Below are positions 24,755-33,950 of a stretch of DNA of 64,000 nucleotides, piece by piece. A model generated the notes under the pieces. The model ran no database searches. It saw nothing but the letters and a program-made list of their open reading frames with translations, and was not told the DNA's origin. The position numbers and the translations under genes were made by a program. The first letter of the stretch is position 1. Each line of letters starts with the position of its first letter. The stretch is from contig NZ_CAJUCP010000004.1 in assembly GCF_910585425.1 (NCBI RefSeq), positions 1 to 64,000 of the forward strand, read 5' to 3'. Origin of the DNA: an uncultured Acetatifactor sp. GTDB taxonomy: Bacteria; Bacillota; Clostridia; Lachnospirales; Lachnospiraceae.

Positions 24755-25729
24755 ATGGTAAACAGACAGTTGGAAATGGTTTATATCTTAATGAATAAAG
24801 GCAGCGTGACAGCGGAGGAGCTGGCGGAGCATTTCGAGGTGTCCACGCGCACCGTCTACCGGGACATCGACAGCCTGTCCATGGCCGGAATCCCGGTCTA
24901 TGCCAACAGGGGCAAAGGGGGAGGCATCCGTCTGATGGAGCATTTCGTCCTGGACAGACGATTGCTGTCCAAGGAGGAGCAGGGATGGATTCTGGCCGCC
25001 CTGGCCAGCCTGCGGGAGACCGGGGCGTCCCAGGACGACAGGACGCTGGAAAAGCTGGAGACTTTCTTCAAGGCAGAGCCTCTGGACTGGGTGGCCATCG
25101 ACTTCTCCGACTGGAGCGGCAGGCGGGGGGGACTGTTCGGGCAGATCAAGGAAGCCATCCTGGGGCGGCATGTGATAGCGTTTGATTATTACGGGCAGTA
25201 CGGGGACATGATGCGCCGGGAAGCGGAGCCGGTTCAGCTGCTTTTCAAGGAATATACATGGTATGTGAGGGCTTACTGCCGGATTCGGGGTGCCATGCGG
25301 CTCTTTAAGGTGCTGCGGATGAAGCGGGTGGAGGTACTGGAGGAAAGCTTCGAATTGGGGCAGCGGCACCGGATGGAAGAAGAGCATTCCATGGAAGAAA
25401 AGCATTCTATGGAAGAAGAGCATTCCATGGAGAAATCCCAGGGAGGGCCGGAACCGCCCACGGAAGCAGGCAAATCAGGTGTGCCGGGAGAAGTCGTCCT
25501 CCGCATAGACGGAAAAGAGGCATACCGGGTCTACGACAGATTCGAGGAGGATGAGATCACGGTGCTGCCCCAGGGGGATTTCGAGATACGGATGTGTTGC
25601 CTGGTGGACGACTGGGTCTACGGGCTGATTCTGTCTTTCGGGCCATCCGCCAGAGTGCTGGGGCCGGACTGGGTAAGGCAAGAGCTGGCGACAAGAATCC
25701 GGCGGATGGGACAAATCTATGAATGCTGA
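24755..25729 (+). CDS. HTH plus WYL-domain transcriptional regulator
   Basis: This 324-residue protein has an N-terminal HTH_11/DeoR-type domain (GSVTAEELAEHFEVSTRTVY followed by RDIDSLSMAGIPV), a helical linker, and a WYL-type ligand-binding core (VIAFDYYGQYG ... EYTWYVRAYCRIRGAMRLFKV, with WYV in the WYL position). A C-terminal domain follows. The linker between them holds a perfect 6-residue tandem repeat of MEEEHS-like units (25373-25438) and a Pro/Gly-rich stretch. WYL regulators sense nucleic acids or small ligands. Divergent from the LytTR system, but a regulatory link is not shown. Confidence 0.8.
   Translation: MVNRQLEMVYILMNKGSVTAEELAEHFEVSTRTVYRDIDSLSMAGIPVYANRGKGGGIRLMEHFVLDRRLLSKEEQGWILAALASLRETGASQDDRTLEKLETFFKAEPLDWVAIDFSDWSGRRGGLFGQIKEAILGRHVIAFDYYGQYGDMMRREAEPVQLLFKEYTWYVRAYCRIRGAMRLFKVLRMKRVEVLEESFELGQRHRMEEEHSMEEKHSMEEEHSMEKSQGGPEPPTEAGKSGVPGEVVLRIDGKEAYRVYDRFEEDEITVLPQGDFEIRMCCLVDDWVYGLILSFGPSARVLGPDWVRQELATRIRRMGQIYEC
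25373..25438 (+). repeat. 18-bp tandem repeat in the WYL regulator gene
   Basis: Three 18-bp units at 25373-25390, 25391-25408 and 25409-25426 encode MEEEHS, MEEKHS and MEEEHS. A partial fourth unit runs to 25438. The array is in frame and lies in the interdomain linker, so copy-number change would alter linker length without breaking the gene. Confidence 0.8.
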
Positions 25730-25731
25730 CG

Positions 25732-26610
25732 CTATCTGGCAATGAGGACCACATTGGCGAACCATTCCCCGGGGCAGGGAATCAGGTCGCCCTCCACACC
25801 CTCCGCAATCCCCTCATAGATGATTTTTTCGCGGACTGTGCTGAAATATGCTTTATGGATTGCCAGCAGTTCATTGCGGATATACGTTTTCTCGCCGCCT
25901 TCCATATGATTTTCAGCCAGGAACTTAGCAGCCCGTTTCGCGCCTTCCGCGTTCTCGTCCATAAACACGGAGGAGTTGATGAGGGGCGCATCGTCCTTCA
26001 ACACCCGGGCCGCATCCCGGATGCCTTTTTCCATCAGGTCTGCCATATTCGTGAAGCCCACATAAGTGCAGGCCATGTCGATGCTGCGCTCCCGGAGCGG
26101 GAGATTCGTGGCGTCGCAGGCGATATAATTCACTTTCACATGGGGATTGATCTGCCTGAACCGGATTCGGTCATACCTTAATATGTGAAAGCTCAAATCC
26201 GTGGAAATGATATCCACATTTTCATCGGCATTCTTCAGCAATTCCCGTAAAAGCACGCCCCTGCCGGAGGCCACATCCAGCAAAAAGCCCGATTTCAGCT
26301 TGGCGGCTTCCTCCACGATGCCGTCAAGGAAGTCCTTTTCAATCTTCCTCTGGCTGTCTGATTTCTGCGCTTCCAGCTTTTGGTCGAAGGCATCATAGCC
26401 ATCTTTGTCAATATATTCGGTCCAGGTATTGAGGGCATCCTGTTCCTGTGACTGAAAGTCGAGGATTCCCTCGCGGATGGAAAAGGCATGTCCGTTTCCA
26501 CAGACGATTTTTCCCTCAACGATTTCATCCTGTTCCATCCGGCTTTCCGTAAGCCTGAAACCCGCTCCGCACTGGGGGCAGCATAATATAGGTAAGATAT
26601 TCGCGTACAT
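25732..26610 (-). CDS. Class I SAM methyltransferase with N-terminal zinc ribbon
   Basis: This 292-residue protein has an N-terminal Trm112-like zinc ribbon (LCCPQCGAGF ... IVCGNGHAFSIREGILDF). The SAM fold follows: FLLDVASGRGVLLRELLKNA, DIISTDLSFHIL, and ACDATNLPLRERSIDMACTY. The ribbon-plus-methyltransferase order recalls RlmA-type rRNA methyltransferases, but general class I enzymes also show it. It is convergent with the WYL regulator with only 2 bp between stops. The substrate is not known. Confidence 0.75.
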   Translation of the reverse strand: MYANILPILCCPQCGAGFRLTESRMEQDEIVEGKIVCGNGHAFSIREGILDFQSQEQDALNTWTEYIDKDGYDAFDQKLEAQKSDSQRKIEKDFLDGIVEEAAKLKSGFLLDVASGRGVLLRELLKNADENVDIISTDLSFHILRYDRIRFRQINPHVKVNYIACDATNLPLRERSIDMACTYVGFTNMADLMEKGIRDAARVLKDDAPLINSSVFMDENAEGAKRAAKFLAENHMEGGEKTYIRNELLAIHKAYFSTVREKIIYEGIAEGVEGDLIPCPGEWFANVVLIAR

Positions 26611-26814
26611 TTCCCGTGTCCTTTCCTTAAACGATTGCCTGTCAGGGCTGTTTCACCAGTATAACATGAATGCGGGCAGAAAGGCAACCAGGACAAGTTT
26701 ATTTCGGATTGTTCGGATTGATGTTTCAGGGGTTCTATGATAAAGTTTATGTGAGCGCTGGCCTATAGAGGCAAAGAGCGCAAAAAATGACAGAAAGCAT
26801 GGAGGGTTAAAAAT

Positions 26815-27306
26815 ATGTTCAGAGAACTTCGCAGAAAAAGACAGGAGCTGCCGCTCCAAGAAAGCATCGACATCCTGATGAAAGGGACATCGGGGGTTCT
26901 GGCCCTGTCCGGCGATGAAGGCTATCCTTACGCTGTCCCGATCAGCTATGTGTACAGGGATTCCAAGCTATACTTCCATGGAGCCAGGAGCGGGCATAAG
27001 ATAGACGCGATTAAACGGCAGGAGAAAGCCTCTTTCTGCGTGATTGCCCAGGATGAGGTCATTCCCGAGAAGTACACGACTGCCTACAAAAGCGTAATCG
27101 CCTTTGGCAGAATCCGCATAATGGAAGAGGAGGCAGAAATCAAAGAGGCAATAGAGGCGCTGGCCATAAAATACCATCCGGGCGGCGATGAAGCAGGACG
27201 GCAGAGCGAAATCGACAGGTTCCGGGAGACCTTGTGCATGATGGAGATGTCCATTGAGCATATCTGCGGCAAAGAAGGACTTGAGCTGCTGAAGGCGAGA
27301 CAGTAG
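26815..27306 (+). CDS. Pyridoxamine 5'-phosphate oxidase-fold (NimA-like) flavoprotein
   Basis: This 163-residue split-barrel protein has the segment GTSGVLALSGDEGYPYAVPIS, then YFHGARSGHKIDAIKRQEKASFCV broken by the usual turn, typical of NimA/PNPOx-like proteins that bind FMN, F420 or haem. Members reduce nitroimidazoles or act on small electrophiles; its real substrate is unknown. GGAGGG lies before the start and a strong terminator follows at 27357. Transcribed alone. Confidence 0.8.
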   Translation: MFRELRRKRQELPLQESIDILMKGTSGVLALSGDEGYPYAVPISYVYRDSKLYFHGARSGHKIDAIKRQEKASFCVIAQDEVIPEKYTTAYKSVIAFGRIRIMEEEAEIKEAIEALAIKYHPGGDEAGRQSEIDRFRETLCMMEMSIEHICGKEGLELLKARQ

Positions 27307-27356
27307 CGGTATTTTGTATGACACATGCATACGTAAATAATCGTGGTAAGGAACAC

Positions 27357-27397
27357 GGTCCTGAGAGAGCTTTTACATGGCTCCTTCAGGGCCTTTT
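27357..27397 (+). terminator. Rho-independent terminator
   Basis: Stem arms 27357-27370 and 27379-27393 pair over about 14 bp with one interruption, followed by TTTT. It ends the NimA-like transcript. The rest of 27398-27605 holds no gene; TATAAT at 27525-27530 with a poor -35 at 27502 is the best promoter candidate for the downstream importer. Confidence 0.6.
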
Positions 27398-27605
27398 CTG
27401 CGCCCATTTGTTCAATTTCCCGGCCCGGGCGGAGGCCTGCGGGAAACAGTTCCGGCAGGGGCGATGACTTAAATTGTCAATTTAGATGTCTTGATTAGAA
27501 ATATACATATGGCGGAGAAAAGGATATAATCTTTATTGTAATTTCCACAAAAGGAATAGAAAATCACGGTAATATTTTGGCCATTTTGAGACAAAGGAAA
27601 GGGAG

Positions 27606-28544
27606 ATGAGAGGTATGGGTTTGGGAAATTCAAGGAGAGACAGAAAGAAGCTGTGGAATCAGATTTACCGGAATCGATGGCTTTACCTGATGATGGTGCT
27701 GCCGGTGGCCTATTTCATCATCTTTAAGTTCGGCCCTATCTATGGACTGCAGATATCCTTCCGGGATTTCCGGGTACGGAGGGGAATCTGGGGGAGCGAG
27801 TGGGTAGGCCTGAAGCATTTCAGGCAATATCTCACGAATCCGGGTTTCTGGATACTGGTCAAGAACACTATATTGCTGGGAATCGGCCAAGTGCTGTTCG
27901 TATTCCCCATCCCGATCATCTTCGCGCTGCTGGTCAATGAAGTGAGGTCGAAGAAGGGTCAGAGGCTCATCCAGAACATCAGCTATCTGCCCCACTTCGT
28001 GTCGGTGGTGGTAGTGGCCTCCATGGTGACCACATTCCTGGCCAAGGACGGCATCATCAACAAGATCATCGCCATGCTGGGAGGGAGCGGCCACCTGTTC
28101 ATGCAGGATCCCAAATGGTTCCGGCCGGTGTACTGGATTTCGAATCTGTGGCAGGAGATGGGATGGAGCGCGATCATCTATTCCGCCGCACTGACCAATG
28201 TGGACGAACAGCTCTATGAGGCGGCGGTCATAGACGGCGCGAACCGCTGGCAGCAGACCGTACACGTCACGCTTCCGGCAATCAAGCCCACGATTTCCAT
28301 CATGCTGATCATGGCGATCGGAAACATCATGAGCGTTTCTTTTGAAAAGGTCCTGCTGCTGCAGAACGCGCTGACTTACGAGGTGTCAGATATCATATCC
28401 ACCTTCGTCTACCGCCAGGGACTCAGCGGGGGCCAGTACAGCTATTCCACGGCGGTGGACATGTTCAGTACGGTGACGAATTTCGTGCTGATACTGGTTG
28501 CCAACCGGGTGTGCAAGCTGCTGGGAGAGACCAGCCTTTGGTAA
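27606..28544 (+). CDS. Sugar ABC transporter permease (LplB-type)
   Basis: This 312-residue permease has six membrane segments and the EAA loop EQLYEAAVIDGANRWQQTVHVT. The N-terminus YLMMVLPVAYFIIFKFGPIYG is characteristic of LplB/YteP-type permeases, which work with large lipoprotein receptors in uptake of complex glycans. It is first in an operon with a second permease and a solute-binding lipoprotein. No ATPase is encoded nearby, as is usual for this class, which shares an MsmX-like ATPase. The neighbouring lyase and sialidase genes hint at an acidic sugar. Confidence 0.88.
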   Translation: MRGMGLGNSRRDRKKLWNQIYRNRWLYLMMVLPVAYFIIFKFGPIYGLQISFRDFRVRRGIWGSEWVGLKHFRQYLTNPGFWILVKNTILLGIGQVLFVFPIPIIFALLVNEVRSKKGQRLIQNISYLPHFVSVVVVASMVTTFLAKDGIINKIIAMLGGSGHLFMQDPKWFRPVYWISNLWQEMGWSAIIYSAALTNVDEQLYEAAVIDGANRWQQTVHVTLPAIKPTISIMLIMAIGNIMSVSFEKVLLLQNALTYEVSDIISTFVYRQGLSGGQYSYSTAVDMFSTVTNFVLILVANRVCKLLGETSLW

Positions 28545-28571
28545 AGGCCGGTAAGAACGGAACAAGGAGGA

Positions 28572-29471
28572 ATGAATATGAACATAAACAAAGGAAAGGG
28601 CTATCGCGTATTTCAGATATGTAATGCGCTGCTGATGGCGGGGGTCTGCCTGGTGGTACTGTTTCCGCTTTACTACATGTTTATCGTCTCCATCAGCGAC
28701 GGGGCGGCGATTATGTCCGGCCAGGTGAATTTCCTGCCCAAGGGATTTTCCCTTCGCGCTTACAGGGCCGCCTTTAAGAACAATGATTTCCTGAAGAGCT
28801 ACTGGAACACGATTGTGATCACTGTCAGCGGAACCGCGGTCAATCTGATCATGACCACGCTGTTCGCCTATCCCCTGTCCAAGCAGACCCTGCCGGGCCG
28901 GACATTCTTCATGCGGATGGCAGTGTTCACCATGTTCTTCACAGGAGGCATGATACCGTCCTATATGCTGGTGACGAATCTGGGGCTGGGCAATACCTAC
29001 TGGGCATTGATCCTGCCGGGGGCCATCAGCGTATACAACATGATCATCATGCGCACCTTCTTCGAGGGGATTCCGGCGGAACTGACGGAGGTGGCGTACA
29101 TCGACGGCGCGAATGACATTCAGATTCTGTGGAAGATTATCCTGCCGCTGTCGAAGCCGATTTTCTTTACGCTGCTTTTGTTCTACGCGGTGGGACACTG
29201 GAACGGGTTCTTCAATGCTCTGCTCTACTTAAACGATAAGAGTCGGTATCCGATCCAGATGTTCGTCAGAGGAGTGGTGTTCAGCGGCGAGACCCTGAGC
29301 ATGGCCATGGCTTCCTACAATTCCTCCTCGGAAGTGGGGGCGGAGCTCCTGTCTGAGGAAGGGGCGAAATACGCGATCATCATACTGTCCATGATTCCGA
29401 TTTTGGTGGTATTTCCGATTGTCAGCCGGTATTTCAAATCCGGCGTGATGATCGGCGCAGTGAAAGGTTAA
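28572..29471 (+). CDS. Sugar ABC transporter permease (YtcP/LplC-type)
   Basis: This 299-residue permease has six membrane segments, the EAA loop ELTEVAYIDGANDIQILWKI, and the family C-terminus FPIVSRYFKSGVMIGAVKG. It pairs with the LplB-type permease 27 bp upstream. AAGGAGG lies before the ATG; a second in-frame ATG at 28578 (MNINKGKGYRV) is also usable. The substrate is set by the binding protein downstream. Confidence 0.88.
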   Translation: MNMNINKGKGYRVFQICNALLMAGVCLVVLFPLYYMFIVSISDGAAIMSGQVNFLPKGFSLRAYRAAFKNNDFLKSYWNTIVITVSGTAVNLIMTTLFAYPLSKQTLPGRTFFMRMAVFTMFFTGGMIPSYMLVTNLGLGNTYWALILPGAISVYNMIIMRTFFEGIPAELTEVAYIDGANDIQILWKIILPLSKPIFFTLLLFYAVGHWNGFFNALLYLNDKSRYPIQMFVRGVVFSGETLSMAMASYNSSSEVGAELLSEEGAKYAIIILSMIPILVVFPIVSRYFKSGVMIGAVKG

Positions 29472-29556
29472 ACGACAGACGGCATGGAAAGGAGGATAGA
29501 GGTTCACTGAGATGACGTCTTGCAATATAGAACAGAATATGAAAATGGAGGGAACT

Positions 29557-31281
29557 ATGAAAAGAAAAATCGTAGCATTATTTATGACAATGGCTTTGAT
29601 GGCTGGTACAATGGCAGGCTGTGGCAACAGCGATGCCGGCGGCTCCTCCGATGCGTCATCGGATGCAGGAAGCACGGCGCAGGAGAGCAGCGCGGAAAGC
29701 GCGGAGGAAACGGAAGGAGAGAATTCCGAGGAAAGCGAAGCAGAAAGTGAAGAAGAGAACCAAGGCGCATCCGGGGAAACGGCGAGCAGCCTGCTGACGG
29801 AGGAACCGGTGACCATTACATTCATGCGGGGTGAGAACAGCGCGATTCCGGTCCAGGACAATGTGGCCTCCACCCGCCAGATTCTGGAGAGGACAGGCAT
29901 CGACCTGGACATCACGGCAGTCCCCGGCTCCGACTACAATACGAAGATGACCGCCCTGTATGCGGCCAACGATATGCCGGACATCTTCTTCGCCTTTAAC
30001 ATGACCAAGCGCGAGATGGTGGAGGACGGCGCTCTCCTGGCGCTCAGCGACCTGATCGATGAATACGCGCCGAATATCAAGGCATACTATGACAAGAACC
30101 CGTACCTGTACCGCACCATGGTGGACGGGGAGATCTATTCCCTGCCCCAGAAGCGGGTGGACCAGAACCTGGAGGCCGGATGCGTGCCCTTTATACGCAT
30201 GGACCTTCTGGAGGATGCAGGGCTTCCCGTTCCCACCACATGGAAGGAGCTGGCGGAGACGCTGGTCACCCTGACTGAGAAATACAACATGGAAGGCTGG
30301 GCGGCCAGGGGCTCCGGACGTATCATCGGCGAGAGCGACTATAGTTGGCTGGACAGCTTCGGCGCCTCCTTCTCCCATTACACCGACAAGGATGGCACAT
30401 GGCATCTGGGCATGATTGAGGACAAATACAAGGATGCGGTGCTGTTCCTGAAGGATCTGGTGGAGCGGGGCGCCCTGGATGAGGAATGGCTGACCACGGA
30501 TACTGCCGGCTGGCAGGAGAAGCTGGGCAGCGGGAACTATCTGTTCTGGTACGACAACCCCACCTTCGCCAGCGGAATCAATACGGCCCTCAGCGCCGTG
30601 AACCCGGACGCCAGATTCGCCCCTCTGGAACTGCTCGAGGATTATGACGGAAATGTCTTCAATTATAAGCAGCCCACCCATTATACGGACACCTTCTATA
30701 TCAGCGCGGACGTGGAGGATCCCGTACTGCTGATCAAGTTCCTGGACTGGTGCTACAGCGATGAGGGCGCGGTCACATTCGGCTATGGCCGTGAGGGAGA
30801 GACCTACTATCTGGACGATGACGGGAACCCTCAGTGGCTGCCGGAGATCCTGGAGAAATACGCCAACGCGGAGGACGGATATTATCAGGCTTCCTCGGAC
30901 ATGGGGGTCAATAACGGGTATTTCTGCCCGGCATGGATGAATCTGACGATAGAGGTATTCCGGGCTTCCAGCAATAATCCGGATGAGCTGACGGCGCAGT
31001 ATATCTATGATTTTTATGAGGAGCAGCTTAATGACGGCACGATTGTGGAAAAGACCCTTCTGCCGCCGATGACGGTAGAACAGGATGCGCGCATTCAGGA
31101 GATCAAACAGGCTGTCCAGGACACGGCCATAACGGAATTCTCGAAATTCGTCATGGGCCAGCGGCCGATAGAGGAATATGACGCATTTATAGAGGAATTA
31201 AAGGGCCTTGGGGCACAGGAATGGGCAGATATCCTGAATGAGGCGGAAACCGCATTCCAGGAGACCATGGAAGGCTTATGA
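29557..31281 (+). CDS. Extracellular solute-binding lipoprotein
   Basis: About 574 residues. The start at 29557 (MKRKIVALFMTMALMAGTMA then GC) gives a clean lipoprotein signal with Cys22; GGAGGG lies upstream, while the longer frame from 29512 adds non-signal residues. A Ser/Glu/Ala-rich linker tethers a large receptor (LplA-type, family 1 extracellular solute-binding) with FLDWCYSDEGAVTFGYGREG near the C-terminus. It would capture oligosaccharides for the two permeases. A strong terminator follows directly, so the importer forms its own transcript unit. Confidence 0.88.
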   Translation: MKRKIVALFMTMALMAGTMAGCGNSDAGGSSDASSDAGSTAQESSAESAEETEGENSEESEAESEEENQGASGETASSLLTEEPVTITFMRGENSAIPVQDNVASTRQILERTGIDLDITAVPGSDYNTKMTALYAANDMPDIFFAFNMTKREMVEDGALLALSDLIDEYAPNIKAYYDKNPYLYRTMVDGEIYSLPQKRVDQNLEAGCVPFIRMDLLEDAGLPVPTTWKELAETLVTLTEKYNMEGWAARGSGRIIGESDYSWLDSFGASFSHYTDKDGTWHLGMIEDKYKDAVLFLKDLVERGALDEEWLTTDTAGWQEKLGSGNYLFWYDNPTFASGINTALSAVNPDARFAPLELLEDYDGNVFNYKQPTHYTDTFYISADVEDPVLLIKFLDWCYSDEGAVTFGYGREGETYYLDDDGNPQWLPEILEKYANAEDGYYQASSDMGVNNGYFCPAWMNLTIEVFRASSNNPDELTAQYIYDFYEEQLNDGTIVEKTLLPPMTVEQDARIQEIKQAVQDTAITEFSKFVMGQRPIEEYDAFIEELKGLGAQEWADILNEAETAFQETMEGL

Positions 31282-31294
31282 TCCTTGAACGAAG

Positions 31295-31318
31295 GGGGCG
31301 TCCTGGGACGCCCCTTTT
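31295..31318 (+). terminator. Rho-independent terminator of the importer operon
   Basis: GGGGCGTCC (31295-31303) pairs with GGACGCCCC (31306-31314), followed by TTTT. It sits 14 bp after the binding-protein stop. Confidence 0.85.
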
Positions 31319-31409
31319 CATCTTCACGTGCTGGCTAGGTGGGCTCTGAAACAGGTTGAAAGGAAAAAGCCTGTGGTGCAGGGGATTGCGGGCCTTGATG
31401 AGATTGAGT

Positions 31410-32366
31410 ATGAATGAATATGATATTGATTACCTGAGTGCAGAGTACAAACTGAATACAATAGTCATGCGTGATAAGAATCTGTTCCTGCCGCTTGAAA
31501 TCCTGAGCATCCGCTGTGTCGATTAGAGGGCCGAGCGGCAGAACCAGACATTTACGCCTTATATGCATCAGCATGTATGCTTTGAGATGCATATGCCGAT
31601 TGTGGGATGGCAGACTTACCAGATTATGGAAAAGGCGGTTTCGGTCCATGAGGACGAGGTAGTGCTTTTTGCGCCCAACACGCTGCATTCAGCCCTGAAA
31701 AGCAGCGACAATCTAAAGAAGTTCAGCATGAAGTTCTCCCTGATCCTTCCCGTGGATGCCGGGGAGGATCAGGAGGACAGCCGTTTCCTCTATATTGTAA
31801 GGGAGCTTCACGCCAGGCCGTATATCAAGACAAAGCCCAACAGATGGTATCTGGAGCTGATGAACAGGGTCTTTCTGGAGGCCTATGAGGAGAAATACGG
31901 GTGGACGGCTCTGGTGCTCAACATGGTCTCGCAGATGGTCATCGAGATTGTGCGGGAAAACCTGCCCAAAGAGAAGAGGCATGCTTCGGAGGAGGGACTG
32001 CAGCGCAAACGGATAGAGAACATAGAAAGCTTTATACAGGATAATATCTCCGCCATGATCACAAAACAGATGGTGGCAGAGCAGATGTACCTGAGCGTCC
32101 GCCAGCTTGACCGAATCGTGCTGGCGGAAAGGGGCATAACGCTCAAAAGCCTGATCGATCAGATTAAGATAAGGGAGGCGCGCCGTCTGCTGCGGGAAAC
32201 CGATATGACCCAGAAGGACATTTCCATATCGCTGGGGTTCACGGAGACCAGCAGCTTCAATCGGTATTTTCGGAGGTTTGAGTCTGTCTCGCCCGGCATA
32301 TACCGGAAACAGGCGGGGAAAGAAGGAAAATCGGAACAGGACAATGGAACGCTTCAAGAAGAATGA
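31410..32366 (+). pseudogene. AraC family regulator interrupted by an in-frame TAG
   Basis: A single frame runs from ATG 31410 (MNEYDIDYLSAEYKLN) to 32366 except for TAG at 31524-31526. After it the protein continues RAERQNQTFTPYMHQHVCFE, the cupin start expected of an AraC sensing domain. The C-terminal HTH pair is intact (ITKQMVAEQMYLSVRQLDRI and ISISLGFTETSSFNRYFRRF). An internal ATG at 31563 has no ribosome site. So the regulator is a recent pseudogene, a sequencing-error victim, or is read through. Position between the importer and the catabolic genes makes it the natural regulator of this locus. Confidence 0.75.
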
Positions 32367-32384
32367 TAGAAAGGATAAAACAAT

Positions 32385-33905
32385 ATGAAACGGGAGAACA
32401 AGTATGATGCAAAGCACCTGGCGGATGTGGACGTCCTGGTAGTCGGCGGGGGCTTCCCCGGAATCTGTGCCGCGCTGGCGGCCGCGCGGCTGGGAGTGAG
32501 GACGCTTCTGGTGGAACGGAACGCCGTGATTGGGGGACAGGCGGCGGAAATCGATACATGGGGGCTGGACGGCTTCCTGGATATCGATGGCAGGTTATTG
32601 ATTGGGGGGATTCCATGGGAAATCCTGAATCTGGCGGTGGCGGAGGGACAGTCCGATCCGCTGTTTTCGAAGATTGACTACAGGCTGATGGAAGAGGAGG
32701 GAATCGACGCAGCGCTGCGGAAGGCTGATTTGGAGCCGTATATCCCATACAGCAGGCCGGATTCCTGGATGAACGCTTTCAACGACCAGTATGTAAATCC
32801 AAATGCATATCGCTATGTGGCTTTGAAGCTATTGGAGGAAGCCGGGGTACAGATTCTGTATCAGATGCCTGTAATCGACGCGATTCTGGAGGGAAAGGCG
32901 CTGAAAGGCGTAATCGTCCAGGGCGAAAACGGTTCGAAATATGAGATATTGGCCAGGCGTATCGTGGATACTTCACAGAGCGCGGTGGTGAGCACATGCG
33001 CCGGAAATCCCTTCCCCCATTCGAACGGATATATGGGGACGCTGGTCCGCGTGGGCGGCATCGATATCATGCGCACGCTGGATTTTATAGAGGAGCAGAT
33101 CGCGTCGGAAGACCCGGCGGTCCTGCAGGCGGAAGAAGAGGAGATGAGGAAGGCGAAGGAGGAAGGGACGAGGGCGCCTGAGCCGGGGTGGTTTCTGCGT
33201 CCGATGGTGGGCAAACGGGCGCAGCCGGATGAGATGCGCAGACTGGTACAGGGAGGCAATCCGCTGTTCATCCATGGATTTATGAAAACCCTGGAAAAGG
33301 CCATTCAGGACAATCCGGAGTATGCCGCCATCAAACGCTCCAATGGGGAGCATGTGTGGCTCTTCTACGAGAGGGACAACATGGGCTGCTATCCCGTATT
33401 CGGCGACGGCTTTGAGGAGGTGGACGTGGCGGATCCGCTGAACTATTCCAGCGCCGTCAATGCGGCGCGCAGGCTGCAGTGGATCTATCATCGCTTCTTC
33501 CGGGAATATATTCCGGGCTTTGAGAATGCGCATCTGATGGATGTGTATGCCAATATCTCCAAGGCGCTGCGCGTGCCCGAGGAGCCGGAAGGGTTTACGG
33601 AGTATACCATTTCCAGAGAGGATCTGGCTGGGTACTCGGACCGCAAGGATATCCTGACCTATGTGAGGGGCCATCCGCACAGCGGGCAGAATGAGCATGG
33701 CTGGGGGATTCCCATGGCAAGCCTGATTGTAAGGGGATATGACAATCTGCTTGTGACCGGTAAGCCGGCGGGCCGGATGATCCACTATATCGCCACCTGT
33801 GCGAAGGTAGGGGAAGCGGCAGGCGCGGCCGCAGCGGTTTCCATTCTGGAAAATACCCCTCTGAGGGAGACCGATCCGGACAAGGTGAAAAGCAGGATAG
33901 GATGA
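32385..33905 (+). CDS. FAD-dependent oxidoreductase
   Basis: This 506-residue flavoprotein has the N-terminal dinucleotide fold VLVVGGGFPGICAALAAARLG with LLVERNAVIGGQAAE, an FAD-binding segment RRIVDTSQSAVVSTCAG and a C-terminal GYDNLLVTGKPAGRMIHYIA. It belongs to the FAD-dependent oxidoreductase group that acts on sugar or polyol substrates in many gut catabolic operons. It is followed 45 bp later by a DapA/NanA-family lyase and a sialidase-like gene. It may redox-convert an imported sugar acid before cleavage; no characterised pathway with exactly this set is known to me. Confidence 0.8.
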   Translation: MKRENKYDAKHLADVDVLVVGGGFPGICAALAAARLGVRTLLVERNAVIGGQAAEIDTWGLDGFLDIDGRLLIGGIPWEILNLAVAEGQSDPLFSKIDYRLMEEEGIDAALRKADLEPYIPYSRPDSWMNAFNDQYVNPNAYRYVALKLLEEAGVQILYQMPVIDAILEGKALKGVIVQGENGSKYEILARRIVDTSQSAVVSTCAGNPFPHSNGYMGTLVRVGGIDIMRTLDFIEEQIASEDPAVLQAEEEEMRKAKEEGTRAPEPGWFLRPMVGKRAQPDEMRRLVQGGNPLFIHGFMKTLEKAIQDNPEYAAIKRSNGEHVWLFYERDNMGCYPVFGDGFEEVDVADPLNYSSAVNAARRLQWIYHRFFREYIPGFENAHLMDVYANISKALRVPEEPEGFTEYTISREDLAGYSDRKDILTYVRGHPHSGQNEHGWGIPMASLIVRGYDNLLVTGKPAGRMIHYIATCAKVGEAAGAAAAVSILENTPLRETDPDKVKSRIG

Positions 33906-33950
33906 TTTGAGAGAAAGGATGCCCAAGCGGCAGCAGATTGGAGAATTGTT

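Noticed and set aside
27491..27530. Promoter with TTGATT and TATAAT before the sugar importer
   Set aside because: The two boxes are 28 bp apart, too far for a sigma-A promoter; only a weak -35 at proper spacing was found.
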